DNA of 64,000 nt. Source: an uncultured Chlamydia sp. GTDB lineage: Bacteria; Chlamydiota; Chlamydiia; Chlamydiales; Simkaniaceae. The stretch spans positions 251,439-315,438 of the forward strand of contig CAMGYI010000001.1 of the NCBI GenBank assembly GCA_946127115.1, read 5' to 3'. Below are positions 48,495 to 58,892 of the stretch, in pieces. Within the stretch, counting starts at the first letter, position 1; every line of letters starts with the position of its first letter. Below the pieces are notes generated by a model. It was not told the DNA's origin and made no database searches. It saw only the letters and a program-made list of their open reading frames with translations. Both the position numbers and the translations under genes were made by a program.

Positions 48495-49749
48495 GAAGAT
48501 TTACGATTCCGTACACCGATTTATTCATGTAGATGGAGTAGAAAGCGATTTGATTAATTCGAGACCTTTTCAGCGTCTTCACTATATCCATCAACTGGGG
48601 GTGACCTATTTTGTTTACCCCGGTGGAACACATCGCCGTTTTGAGCATTCTCTAGGGGTGATGGAACTTGCCACGAGAATCTATGATGAAATCACTTCGG
48701 GAAAACTTCCAGGGAAACTGAAAGAATTAGTTCCTCCCTTTCCTTCTCATGAGCATTGGTATTGGCGGCGTGTGTTAAGGCTAGCTGCTCTCTGTCACGA
48801 CTTGGGTCACCTTCCTTTTAGCCATGTGGCGGAACGTCGACTCCTTGGGAAAGGGGGGCATGAAGTTTGGACGCAGAAAATCATGGAGAGCGAGTTTTTA
48901 TCTCCAATATGGGAGCGATTTGCGACTGAGTCACTTGAAGATGGAATTTCAAGAGATGTGAAGCTCGATGTGATGAAAGTAGCACTCGGTGAAAAGAAGC
49001 TCAAAGAGGGATTCACTCCGTGGGAGCAAGTCGTTACAGAAATTGTTACAGGGGACTTTTTTGGGGCTGATCGGATTGACTATCTCCTTAGAGATTCTCA
49101 GTGCACAGGGCTTGCTTATGGGCTGTTTGATTATCATCAATTGATTGAAATGCTCAAAATGATCGTGACGAATAAAGGAACACTTGCTCTCGGGGTTGAG
49201 GAAAATGGAATTGAGTCTTGCGAGGCGCTTTTGTTGGCACGTCATTATATGCATAAGCGTCTTTATCAGTATTCAAGCGTTAAATCCTACGCTTTTCATT
49301 TAGCTCGGTTTATGGAGACAATTTACTATGATCTAGGAGATGATTTAGAAAGGTACATCTCAATGAGCGATAATGAGGTGCTATCTGATCTGAATAAGGC
49401 TTCAAGAGATGAAAAGCATCCTGGACATTTTGATGCAAAGTGTCTATATCTTCGAACATATCGATTTAGAGCAATCGCACTCAGAACCCCTCCCGAAGAA
49501 AAGGAACTTCTTGAGATCAAGGATAAATTAGGGATCCCTGATGATGAATTCTCCTGGGAGATTAGTAAAAAAGGGAGTTGCAAGCTTGGAATGAATTTCC
49601 CCGTTTTGAAACAAGACGGGACAATAGATACAGGGGAGAATTTTTCAGAAATTTCAGTGCCTCCCAAGGAGAGAAGTTGGGTCTATGTGGCCCCGTGTTT
49701 TGAAGAAGGGGTTTATAAAATGCTTAACCAGGTGGATGTGCTCGGATGA
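48481..49749 (+). CDS. HD-domain phosphohydrolase (dNTPase/SAMHD1-like)
   Basis: PFQRLHYIHQLGVTYFVYPGGTHRRFEHSLGVMELA; LAALCHDLGHLPFSHVAE; GADRIDYLLRDSQ. Confidence 0.92.
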   Translation: MGTVKKIYDSVHRFIHVDGVESDLINSRPFQRLHYIHQLGVTYFVYPGGTHRRFEHSLGVMELATRIYDEITSGKLPGKLKELVPPFPSHEHWYWRRVLRLAALCHDLGHLPFSHVAERRLLGKGGHEVWTQKIMESEFLSPIWERFATESLEDGISRDVKLDVMKVALGEKKLKEGFTPWEQVVTEIVTGDFFGADRIDYLLRDSQCTGLAYGLFDYHQLIEMLKMIVTNKGTLALGVEENGIESCEALLLARHYMHKRLYQYSSVKSYAFHLARFMETIYYDLGDDLERYISMSDNEVLSDLNKASRDEKHPGHFDAKCLYLRTYRFRAIALRTPPEEKELLEIKDKLGIPDDEFSWEISKKGSCKLGMNFPVLKQDGTIDTGENFSEISVPPKERSWVYVAPCFEEGVYKMLNQVDVLG

Positions 49750-51053
49750 AAAAATGGTGTGTTTTCGGATTTTTTGTACTACTAATAGTAACTGTGTTTG
49801 CTGACGATTGCAGCGCGCCTCCTGTTCCAGTTCCTGAGGCATCAGCAAAGGCCATTGCCTTTTATGCGAGTGGAAACGTTTTATGGGTCGTTCAGCTTAT
49901 TTTTTCGCTTGCAGTTCCGATGCTCATTGTCTTTACTAAGTTTGGTGCGAGGCTTCGAGATTTTTGTGGTAGAATTACTGGAACTTGGCTTTGGCAAACT
50001 GCACTCTATGCCTTCTTTTTTTTATTGATTGTTGCCATCTTGTCACTTCCATTAGATTTTTATGGAGGATATATTCGCCCCCATGCTTATGGCCTTTCAA
50101 ATCAGACAATTGCAAGATGGCTTAATCACTATCTGACAGGGACAGCCATTTCTACAGTAATGGGGATCATTCTTGTTTGGATTGTGTATGGAATCATCAG
50201 GAAGAGCCCAAGACGGTGGTGGTTGTATTTTGGGCTCTTGAATTTTCCACTAGCGATTGTATTAGTTTTTGTTCAACCAATTTGGATAGCTCCTCTTTTT
50301 AATACGTTTGGACCAATGAAGAACAAGCAGTTGGAACAAAAAATCCTGCAGCTATCAGAAAGGGCTGGAATTGAAGGAAGTCGTGTTTATGAAGTAGACA
50401 TGAGCTCCGATACAAAGCAGGTAAATGCCTATGTGACGGGAATTGGCTCCAGTAAGCGTATTGTAATTTGGGATACCGCGATCAAGGAGCTCACTGTAGA
50501 TGAGCTCTTATTTGTTATGGGTCATGAGATGGGCCACTATGTTCTTCACCATATGTGGTGGGGTATCTTGATCTATACACTTATTACAATTGTGGGGTTG
50601 TTTTTAGTTTATCTCACTGTAGGGTTTTTCCTGAGGAAGTATTCTAAACGAATGGGATTTAGTGAAATGAGGGATATTGCCTCCCTCCCTCTTCTTATTC
50701 TTATCTATAGTTTCTATTCGTTTCTTCTAATGCCAGCAGAGAATTTTTTTTCAAGATCGATTGAGCATAATGCCGACACCTTTGGTTTAGAGCTTACCCA
50801 TTTTAATGAGGCAGCCGGAACGGGCTTTGTTAAGCTTACAAGCACTAACCTGGCCAATCCCTGGCCAGGCCCTTTGTACATGCTTTTTAGGGCATCCCAT
50901 CCGTCTGTTGGAGCCCGTATCACTTATTTTAACGAGTACAAGCCTTGGTGTCATGGAGAGTCCCTAGAATATAGAAGGTTTTTTAGACCTTCTGGACTAC
51001 CTCACCTAGGGGGCTCCATTAGAAGTAGTTCACCGATAAGAGAAGATATATAA
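49746..51053 (+). CDS. M48-family (Ste24-like) CAAX prenyl protease / zinc metallopeptidase
   Basis: FVMGHEMGHYVLHHMWWG (HExxH), RSIEHNADTFGLEL second zinc ligand region, N-terminal TM array typical of Ste24. Confidence 0.9.
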   Translation: MKKWCVFGFFVLLIVTVFADDCSAPPVPVPEASAKAIAFYASGNVLWVVQLIFSLAVPMLIVFTKFGARLRDFCGRITGTWLWQTALYAFFFLLIVAILSLPLDFYGGYIRPHAYGLSNQTIARWLNHYLTGTAISTVMGIILVWIVYGIIRKSPRRWWLYFGLLNFPLAIVLVFVQPIWIAPLFNTFGPMKNKQLEQKILQLSERAGIEGSRVYEVDMSSDTKQVNAYVTGIGSSKRIVIWDTAIKELTVDELLFVMGHEMGHYVLHHMWWGILIYTLITIVGLFLVYLTVGFFLRKYSKRMGFSEMRDIASLPLLILIYSFYSFLLMPAENFFSRSIEHNADTFGLELTHFNEAAGTGFVKLTSTNLANPWPGPLYMLFRASHPSVGARITYFNEYKPWCHGESLEYRRFFRPSGLPHLGGSIRSSSPIREDI

Positions 51054-51075
51054 CCATCGCTATTAGATCTACCTT

Positions 51076-52341
51076 ATGTTACGATCGCTTCTTATGATTT
51101 TTGAAAAGATATTTTCACAGATTCGAGGTGAGAAAGAAAGGCTTTTCCTATTGTTTGCGATGCTTTGTGGTTTTTTTATTACTGCGGAGTATGCAATTAC
51201 CAAGCCGACGAGTAATTCAATTTTTCTCGCCCACTATAGTGTGAAACTTTATCCATATGCGTGGCTCTTAACAGTGCCATTAAATTTCCTTGCAGTGACC
51301 CTGTATAATCGTTTCCTGCCCCGCTTAGGTTGTTTTCGAATGTTTTTGTGGACCGTGGGTGTAACGATAGGGATTAATACCCTTTGTGGCCTGTATGTGC
51401 AGCAGTTTACCCCTTTGTCCTTTTTGCTATATGTGTGGAAAGATATTTATGTTCTTCTAATGTTCCAGCAGGTCTGGTCATTCATTCATATGAAGACTGA
51501 GATGAAGAAAGCAAAATACCTCTATGGAATTATTTTTGGAGTCAGTGGTATAGGTGCCATATTTGGGAGCATGGTTCCCGGGTTTTTTGCTGTGAAGCTT
51601 GGTTCTGAGCATCTTCTCTATATGACGATCCCTATATATCTATTGTTTATTGCAACCTATCATCAGATGTTGAAGCGAAGCAACCTGGAGGGGAGTGAAG
51701 CTCTTCAGATTAAGAAGGCAGAGGGAGGGGGGCAGCTTATCAAGACCTCTTCTGCCTTGAAGTTTATCCTCTTTATTGTGGTTCTCATGCAACTTTCAAC
51801 AACGATTATGGATTACCAGTTCAACACATACTTACAAGAGCGGTATCCTCTTCAAGATTTGCGGACCCAGTTTTATGGTCGCCTATGGGGTATAATAAAT
51901 ACTTGCAAACTTTGTCTGCAGTTTTTTGCGACTTTCTTGCTCTTAAAGTTCTTGGGGCTTCGAAGAAGTCATTTTGTGGTTCCAGGGATTCTCCTTGGGA
52001 ATGCGATTTTGAGCCTTTTTCAGCCTACCTTTATCTTTATCACCTATGGTTTTAGTGTGATCAAAACATTTGATTATTCAATCTTCAATATCATTAAGGA
52101 GATGCTCTATGTTCCATTGAAGACTGATGAAAAGTTTAAGGCAAAGGCGCTCATCGATGTTTTTGCTTACCGATCGGCGAAGGCTTTTGCATCAGTGTTT
52201 GTTCTTGGAATGCAATTTCTTTCGCCTGCAAAACTCCCTTATGCATATTCTTGGGGACCTCTCACGCTCTTTATAGTTTGGATTATTGTAGTCTTCTTAT
52301 TCCTTCGACGCCCACAAGAACAAAAACTTCTTGAAGCTTGA
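51076..52341 (+). CDS. NTT/AAA-like (nucleotide transporter-related) membrane transporter
   Basis: KEMLYVPLKTDEKFKAKALIDVFAYRSAKAFAS parallels [33 protein letters not shown] of the NTT at 36412. Confidence 0.75.
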   Translation: MLRSLLMIFEKIFSQIRGEKERLFLLFAMLCGFFITAEYAITKPTSNSIFLAHYSVKLYPYAWLLTVPLNFLAVTLYNRFLPRLGCFRMFLWTVGVTIGINTLCGLYVQQFTPLSFLLYVWKDIYVLLMFQQVWSFIHMKTEMKKAKYLYGIIFGVSGIGAIFGSMVPGFFAVKLGSEHLLYMTIPIYLLFIATYHQMLKRSNLEGSEALQIKKAEGGGQLIKTSSALKFILFIVVLMQLSTTIMDYQFNTYLQERYPLQDLRTQFYGRLWGIINTCKLCLQFFATFLLLKFLGLRRSHFVVPGILLGNAILSLFQPTFIFITYGFSVIKTFDYSIFNIIKEMLYVPLKTDEKFKAKALIDVFAYRSAKAFASVFVLGMQFLSPAKLPYAYSWGPLTLFIVWIIVVFLFLRRPQEQKLLEA

Positions 52342-52384
52342 TTCTAGAGAGGGTATCACTGATCCCTTAAATTAGGAGTTAGAC

Positions 52385-54094
52385 ATGAGCAGAATTAAAC
52401 GATCAATCAAGAATGGAGAAGAGATTGTAGAAGTCGATTTAGAACCAAATGCTATCCTTCATAATTCCCTTCTAAATAAGGGGACAGGCTTTACGGAAGA
52501 GGAAAGGGTCGAGCTTGGCCTACATGGTCTTCTTCCCTTCCATACATCCACTATTGAGGAACAAGTTAATCGTGCCTACCGGAAGTTCCAGAATAGGCGT
52601 ACCGATATCGGAAAGTACTCCTTCCTTTCCTCTCTGCAGGATCGAAATGAAACGCTCTTCTATTATCTCTGCAGCTTGCACCCGGAAGAAATGCTCCCTT
52701 ATATTTACACGCCGACAGTAGGTGATGCTTCCCTCAACTATAGTCATATTTATAGTCAAAATAGGGGGGTCTATATCTCATATCCGCATAAGGAACGAAT
52801 GGAGGAGATGGTTGCTAATATTCCTTATGACCATGTTGATGTGATTGTCGTAACCGATGGAGCTCGAATCTTAGGACTAGGAGATCTAGGAGTAGGAGGG
52901 ATGGCAATCCCTGTGGGAAAATTGGCGCTTTATTCTTTGTTTGGAGGGGTTCACCCAGCTCATACTCTTCCTATTACTCTTGATGTTGGAACAAATAATA
53001 AGACCCTTTTAAACGATCCTCTCTATCTCGGTTGGCAACAAGAGCGTCTTAGTGGAAAAGAATACGACGATTTTGTGGAATCCTTTGTTCAGGCAATCAC
53101 CAAACGTTTCCCTGATGTTCTTATTCAGTGGGAAGACTTTGCAAAAAACCAGGCGCAGCCTCTTCTTGACCGTTATCGCGATAAATTCTGCTGTTTCAAC
53201 GATGATATCCAGGGAACTGCCGGAGTTGTTGTGGCGGGAATCCTAGGTGCAATTAAAGGGATTGATGTTGATATCAAAGATCAGAGGATTGTTCTCTTTG
53301 GCGCAGGTTCTGCTGGGATTGGAATTGCAGAGCTTATCACCCAGGCAATGATGCTTCAAGGGGTCACACGAGAAGAAGCGAAAGAGAAAATTTTTGTCAT
53401 GGGCCGGAATGGCCTTGCTCATACTGCTTCGGAGGGGTTGGATGATCTTAAGAAGCGGTTTGCTCAGAAAGAGGACACCATCTGCAGCTGGGGGGTAGGG
53501 GATATGCAGCATATTCCACTCCTTGAGACGATCAAACATGCAAAACCTACGATTCTTATTGGAACCTCAACGCAACCTAATAGCTTCAATGAAGAAGTGA
53601 TAACTGAGATGAAAAAACATGTGTCTCGACCCATTATTTTTCCATTATCAAATCCCACATCCAAATCAGAAGCACACCCTGAAGATCTTATGAAGTGGAC
53701 CAAAGGGCAAGCCCTTATTGCTACAGGAAGCCCGTATCAACCTGTTGAATATGAAGGAAAAAAATATGTCATTGGGCAATGCAACAACGTCCTTATTTTT
53801 CCTGGTGTGGGTCTTGGCGTAATCGCCTCTGGAGCAACGCGTGTGACTGATGGAATGTTTTTAGAAGCTGCCGATGTTTTGAGCAGGTATGCTCCAATCC
53901 TCAATAATCCCTACGCTTCTCTTTTTCCGCGGCTCACTGAACTTCGTGCCATCTCCCGCGATGTGGCTATTGCTGTTGCAAACGAAGCAATCAAGGAGAG
54001 GATTTGTACAAATCCTCCAAAAGATGTGGAGAAGGCTGTGAAAGAAAACATGTGGGAGCCAAAGTACCCGATCATTAAGAGACTGCAGAAATAG
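52385..54094 (+). CDS. NAD-dependent malic enzyme
   Basis: YIYTPTVGDASLNYSHIYSQNRGVYIS; VVTDGARILGLGDLGVGGMAIPVGKLALY; FNDDIQGTAGVVVAGILGA. Confidence 0.96.
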   Translation: MSRIKRSIKNGEEIVEVDLEPNAILHNSLLNKGTGFTEEERVELGLHGLLPFHTSTIEEQVNRAYRKFQNRRTDIGKYSFLSSLQDRNETLFYYLCSLHPEEMLPYIYTPTVGDASLNYSHIYSQNRGVYISYPHKERMEEMVANIPYDHVDVIVVTDGARILGLGDLGVGGMAIPVGKLALYSLFGGVHPAHTLPITLDVGTNNKTLLNDPLYLGWQQERLSGKEYDDFVESFVQAITKRFPDVLIQWEDFAKNQAQPLLDRYRDKFCCFNDDIQGTAGVVVAGILGAIKGIDVDIKDQRIVLFGAGSAGIGIAELITQAMMLQGVTREEAKEKIFVMGRNGLAHTASEGLDDLKKRFAQKEDTICSWGVGDMQHIPLLETIKHAKPTILIGTSTQPNSFNEEVITEMKKHVSRPIIFPLSNPTSKSEAHPEDLMKWTKGQALIATGSPYQPVEYEGKKYVIGQCNNVLIFPGVGLGVIASGATRVTDGMFLEAADVLSRYAPILNNPYASLFPRLTELRAISRDVAIAVANEAIKERICTNPPKDVEKAVKENMWEPKYPIIKRLQK

Positions 54095-54374
54095 CGGCTT
54101 CATAAAATTTTTAGCAGATGTTAAACATGCACCCGTGTCTAAACTTGGTACTGCCGCGATCAATTCTTTCCCTAAGAAAGTCTCCTAAAGATTTTTCTTT
54201 TAGATTTTTATTCACAAACTTAAAGTCTGGCGCGTTATTTCCAATTTTTGGCAGGGTTCCTGTCGTATTACAAACGTTTCCTTTCAGCGTCAGTTTTATC
54301 AAAAAATTCCTTGTCATAAATGTTAAGATATTGTTAATCTTGCTCTCATTAAACAATTGGATGGCGAGTAATAG

Positions 54375-54932
54375 ATGAACAACTTAAAAAAATTCACCCT
54401 AGAAAAGATCCGATTGATCTTCACCACTAAGCGTTCCTCCAATAGAGAGGAAAAGCCTTTCAAAGCCCCTGCTATGCATTTAAATTTTTTTTTGTTAAAT
54501 GCTGTTCTTAAACATATCCAAACAGGGATTTCCAAAAAACCACTTTCTCTTTTCACTACAAAAATTCTTAATTCCAAAAGCAAACACTTTAAAGCACTAA
54601 TTAAGCAAGCTGAGTCAGCCTGTTCCAAACAAGATATTGAACTTTTCTCCTATAAAGAGTTCTTTTCCCGTAATCAATTTGCTCTCAGATGCGCTGTTCA
54701 GTGGAACCTTCCCAAGTACATTAAAACAAATGAGCAGGCAGAAATTTTGATCAATAAAATGAAAAAAGCTACCCCCGAATCCTTTAAACAACATCTAATC
54801 ACTCTACTTCATAAGGAAGATCTTTCTCCAGAGACAATCACCCAAGAAGCTAAACGCCTTGAAGATGAATGGAAAATTTACCGGCAAGGGCAATCTAGCA
54901 CAGCTTCCACTACTAGAATTTCTCCAATATAG
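54375..54932 (+). CDS. Hypothetical protein
   Basis: 185 aa lysine-rich ORF, helical; no recognised family. Confidence 0.6.
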   Translation: MNNLKKFTLEKIRLIFTTKRSSNREEKPFKAPAMHLNFFLLNAVLKHIQTGISKKPLSLFTTKILNSKSKHFKALIKQAESACSKQDIELFSYKEFFSRNQFALRCAVQWNLPKYIKTNEQAEILINKMKKATPESFKQHLITLLHKEDLSPETITQEAKRLEDEWKIYRQGQSSTASTTRISPI

Positions 54933-54938
54933 TGCTCT

Positions 54939-55730
54939 TTACTTTATAACCATTACGAGTCCTGCTGTAAGTAAAACAATGGCAAAGACTTTCTTGAGGA
55001 CTTTCGTAGGAAGTTGGTGGGCAAGCCGAGCACCGTAAGGGGCAGAAAAAAATGAGACAACGCTGATGATTAAGAAGGCTGGAAGATAAAGAAACCCCAG
55101 AGTATCAGGTTCTTTTGTAGAATGCATGCCGAGAAGAAGGAAAAAGACCGCTCCGAAAAAAGAGATCAAAAAACTGAGAGCGGAAGAGGTTCCAATCGCT
55201 TTCTTCATAGGAACACCAAAATGAGAGAGGATGGGTACATTAACCATACCACCTGCAATCCCAAGGAGAGTGGAAAAGGCGGTAACACAGAAAGAAATGC
55301 CAATCAGTGGCCAAAACGAAGGAAGAGGGTGTCCTTTACTCGTCTTTGAATCAGGTAAAAGAAAGCGAATTCCCAGAAGAATTTCAAAGATTCCAAAGAA
55401 AATCTGAAGAAAGTGACTTGAGAGAATGTTAGCAGCAGTTGCCCCTAAAATTGCTCCCAAAACTATGCCGAGAGCCATGGGCTTCACGATGTGAAAGAGA
55501 ACCGCTCGCTTTTTGTGATGAGCGTAGCTTCCAGAAAAGGTATTAAAAACCATCGACGCAAGAGAAGTGCCAATGGCAAGGTGCATGATGGCTCCTTGAG
55601 GAATATCTAATTGAGAAAAGATTAAAGCAAGGCAGGGAATCGTAACAACCCCCCCTCCGATACCGAGGAGACCGGAGAGAATCCCCGCCAGAATCCCAAT
55701 CAACGCAAAGCTAAAAATTTGAGAAATCAT
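54939..55730 (-). CDS. TauE/SafE sulfite exporter family membrane protein
   Basis: GILAGILSGLLGIGGGVVTIPCLALIF and GIAGGMVNVPILSHFGVPMKKAIGTSSAL. Confidence 0.92.
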   Translation of the reverse strand: MISQIFSFALIGILAGILSGLLGIGGGVVTIPCLALIFSQLDIPQGAIMHLAIGTSLASMVFNTFSGSYAHHKKRAVLFHIVKPMALGIVLGAILGATAANILSSHFLQIFFGIFEILLGIRFLLPDSKTSKGHPLPSFWPLIGISFCVTAFSTLLGIAGGMVNVPILSHFGVPMKKAIGTSSALSFLISFFGAVFFLLLGMHSTKEPDTLGFLYLPAFLIISVVSFFSAPYGARLAHQLPTKVLKKVFAIVLLTAGLVMVIK

Positions 55731-56605
55731 AAGGTTTCTCTTCGAGAGGGGATGGCATCCATTGCGCCGGGTCTAATCACGCAAATTGCTGATGCTCTCG
55801 TTGCTATTTTGAGAGACTCTTGTATGGATTTTCCGTTAAGTATTGCTGAGAGATAGTACCCAATAAAAGTGTCTCCAGCTGCGGTTGTATCAACTGCCTT
55901 CACTCTTTCTGCACTTTGCTGGATTTGCTCATTCCCTTTTTGATGATAAGATCCCTCCGCTCCTACAGTGAGAAGGATTTCAGTTTCTGAATAACGTGAG
56001 GAAAGTGTTCTAAGGATTTTTGTTGTATTTGCTCCACTTGCTAGAGCTCCTCCCTCAGTTTCATTAACGATGAGAAGATGGCAGAGGTTCAATGGATAAT
56101 CGGAAACTTCTGGAGCCATTGGGGCTGGATTATAGCATACTTTTAGTCCCCGTTTATATCCCTCTTCAATAAGGTAGGGGATAAGATTGATTTCATTCTG
56201 CAGCAAAAGATAGTCACCAGGATCAAATTTTGAGAGGGTCGTCTCAATTTCATCTTTGGTCATTTCTTGATTCGCTCCTGGATAGAGGACGATTGCGTTT
56301 TCTCCTTTTGAATCCACTTGGATGATTGCATGCCCATTATCCAGAGTTCCTTCTTGAATAAACTGTGTATTGACATTGTTTTGATCGAGTTTTTCTTTCA
56401 GCCAAATTCCATCAGTTCCAATTTTTCCAGCATGAAAAACCGTTGCTCCTGCGCGGGCAAGGGCAACGGATTGGTTTGCCCCTTTCCCACCAGCAAAATG
56501 GCCGAGACCTGTGCTTGCTAGAGTCTCTCCCGGAGTCACAAAATGGGGAACCTGATAGACATGATCTATATTGAGTGAACCGTAATTTAGAATCTTTGGC
56601 TTCAT
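55727..56605 (-). CDS. rbsK: Ribokinase
   Basis: GSLNIDHVYQVPHFVTPGETLASTGLGHFAGGKGANQSVALARAGA; VDTTAAGDTFIGYYL. Confidence 0.93.
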   Translation of the reverse strand: MKPKILNYGSLNIDHVYQVPHFVTPGETLASTGLGHFAGGKGANQSVALARAGATVFHAGKIGTDGIWLKEKLDQNNVNTQFIQEGTLDNGHAIIQVDSKGENAIVLYPGANQEMTKDEIETTLSKFDPGDYLLLQNEINLIPYLIEEGYKRGLKVCYNPAPMAPEVSDYPLNLCHLLIVNETEGGALASGANTTKILRTLSSRYSETEILLTVGAEGSYHQKGNEQIQQSAERVKAVDTTAAGDTFIGYYLSAILNGKSIQESLKIATRASAICVIRPGAMDAIPSRRETL

Positions 56606-56696
56606 ATGTTAATAGTATCCTAAAATTTTTTTTGTTGCAAAAACACTCTTGAATCGAGTATCAATGGTACTTAATTGATTAAGGTTAAGAAAGCAA

Positions 56697-57749
56697 ATGT
56701 TAAAGAAAGTTTTCTTTATTCTGGGGGCAATACTTTTACTCAATCAGGTAGAGGGAAAAAATCAGATCGATCTTTCCCATCCTGTACTTCTCATTATCGA
56801 TACTGATGCTGAGATCGATGATATGATGGCTATCCTCTACCTTCTTGAGAATCCCCGTGTGGATATTAAAGCAATAACAACTATGGGCAATGGAATGTCG
56901 AGATGGGAATATGGAGCAAAGAATATCTCAAATCTTCTTGAACTCGTCGGGCGCAGCCACATTCCAGTTTCTTATGGAGCTCGAAAATCCTTAAGTCCTG
57001 CTGGGACTTTTCCAGTAGAATGGAGGAATGATGTGGATAAGGTGATGGGGATCAAGCTTCCAACGAATCCTGTTCAACCTATTCGTGAACGCTCAAGTGA
57101 TTTGATGATCGAAATCATCATGAAAAGTCCTAATAAGGTGACGCTGTTTTGCATTGGTCCTTTGACAAATGTGGCGATTGCAATGGAGAAAACTCCAGCG
57201 ATTAAGAACAATATCGATCGTATTTATTTCATGGGTGGAGCCATTCTGGTTCCTGGAAATATCATTGGACGTTCACAGGGATATAAGAACACTGTTGCCG
57301 AATATAATGTTTTCCTTGATGCGAAAGCGGCTTCCGATGTTTTTAACTCTGGAGTTCCAATTACCCTTGTTCCTTTAGATGCAACCGAGCATGCCCCGAT
57401 CACAAAACAATTTTATGACCGTATCACAGATAACAGAACCACACCTGCTGCAAACTTTGTCTATGAGGTGATCAAGCTCTATGTGCAAAGGCCAAGAGCA
57501 GCAAGGAACTACTTTTGGGATTCTCTTGCTGCTGTTGTAATGACTCATCCTGAGATAGCTATCTACCGAAATCTAAATCTCATAATCAATCTGAGAAAAG
57601 GGCCTGAATATGGACGCATCATGATGACCAAGCAAGGACCTACAATCCAGGTTGTGACAGGAGTGAAATCTCCAGCTTTTTATACGATCTTTCTAGATAC
57701 CTTGAATAATCATCCCAACGTTAAACAAAACCACAACGAGAGTAGGTAA
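56697..57749 (+). CDS. Nucleoside hydrolase (inosine-uridine preferring family), signal peptide-like N-terminus
   Basis: LLIIDTDAEIDDMMAILYLL (DxDxxxDD motif); GPLTNVAIAMEKTP; IYFMGGA. Confidence 0.93.
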   Translation: MLKKVFFILGAILLLNQVEGKNQIDLSHPVLLIIDTDAEIDDMMAILYLLENPRVDIKAITTMGNGMSRWEYGAKNISNLLELVGRSHIPVSYGARKSLSPAGTFPVEWRNDVDKVMGIKLPTNPVQPIRERSSDLMIEIIMKSPNKVTLFCIGPLTNVAIAMEKTPAIKNNIDRIYFMGGAILVPGNIIGRSQGYKNTVAEYNVFLDAKAASDVFNSGVPITLVPLDATEHAPITKQFYDRITDNRTTPAANFVYEVIKLYVQRPRAARNYFWDSLAAVVMTHPEIAIYRNLNLIINLRKGPEYGRIMMTKQGPTIQVVTGVKSPAFYTIFLDTLNNHPNVKQNHNESR

Positions 57750-58723
57750 TGTATTTGCCTGAGACTTATGGGGGAGCCATTCTAATGATGCTTATCACCA
57801 TGGTTTGTTGGGGCTCATGGGCTAACATGACAAAAATCGATAAGACTTGGCGTTTTGAGCTGTTTTACTGGGACTATGCGATTGGTGTGTTCTTGATGAG
57901 CTTGATCTTTGGAATTACTCTGGGATCTTTTGGGAGCACAGGAATGGGATTCTTTCCTAACCTGATTCAGGCTTCCGTGAGCGTAATACTCAAAGCCCTC
58001 TTTAGCGGGATGATTTTTAATATTGCCAATATCTTGCTTGTGGGCGCCATTATATTTGCAGGAATGGCGGTTGCCTTTCCAATTGGAATTGGAATAGCCC
58101 TTGTCGTTGGAACTCTTCTGAGCTACTTTGTTCATCCAGAGGGGAATGTTTTTGTATTGTTTATCGGAGTCTTATTGATTCTTCTTGCAGTGGTTTTAGA
58201 TGGAATAGCCTATAAAAAAGCAGGAACATCGATACATGCTTCAGGAAAAGGGATAATCATTGCAATTATTAGTGGTATATTGATGAGCCTTTTCTATCCA
58301 TTGATTGCTGAATCAATGATGGAAAGGCAAGGACTCAATCCTTACAGCGCTGTTTTTTTCTTTTCTGTTGGTCTTCTATTATCCAATCTTGTGATCAACT
58401 CTCTTTTTATGAAGAAGCCGATTACGGGTGGGCAACTAACGGTTCACGATTACTTTAGAGGGACAAAATTACAGCATGCGTATGGAATCATTGGTGGATT
58501 GATTTGGTGCATAGGAATGACATTTAATGTCATTGCTTCAACTCACGTAGGGCCCGCGATTGCCTATTCATTTGGTCAATGTGCAACGCTTATTGCAGCT
58601 GTTTGGGGCGTTTTTATTTGGCGTGAATTTAAAAATGGAAAAAACGTTTCAACGCTTCTTTTCTTCATGTTTATCGCTTATATTCTGGGACTGTTAGCGA
58701 TCGGAATCTCAAAAGTTTCATAA
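57749..58723 (+). CDS. GRP/RbsU-family sugar (ribose/glucose) transporter
   Basis: MMLITMVCWGSWANMTKI...FELFYWDYAIGVFL; about 10 TM; WGVFIWREFK near C-terminus. Confidence 0.88.
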   Translation: MYLPETYGGAILMMLITMVCWGSWANMTKIDKTWRFELFYWDYAIGVFLMSLIFGITLGSFGSTGMGFFPNLIQASVSVILKALFSGMIFNIANILLVGAIIFAGMAVAFPIGIGIALVVGTLLSYFVHPEGNVFVLFIGVLLILLAVVLDGIAYKKAGTSIHASGKGIIIAIISGILMSLFYPLIAESMMERQGLNPYSAVFFFSVGLLLSNLVINSLFMKKPITGGQLTVHDYFRGTKLQHAYGIIGGLIWCIGMTFNVIASTHVGPAIAYSFGQCATLIAAVWGVFIWREFKNGKNVSTLLFFMFIAYILGLLAIGISKVS

Positions 58724-58790
58724 AAAGTTTGAATAAATTTAACGAACAGTGTAAAGTTTGTGTAAACCTTTTCTAAAGCAGGAGTATAGA

Positions 58791-58856
58791 ATGGCAGCAG
58801 CCGTTTCACATCACCAGGTTCCACAAACAAAGATTCCCTTCCTCGTACAGTTTTAG
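58791..58856 (+). CDS. Small ORF, 21 aa (MAAAVSHHQVPQTKIPFLVQF)
   Basis: ATG preceded by GCAGGAG with about 7-nt spacing; terminator follows about 36 nt after stop; below ORF-track cutoff. Confidence 0.5.
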   Translation: MAAAVSHHQVPQTKIPFLVQF

Positions 58857-58892
58857 AAACGTAAAAGACCATACCTCAATCCATGAAGATTG

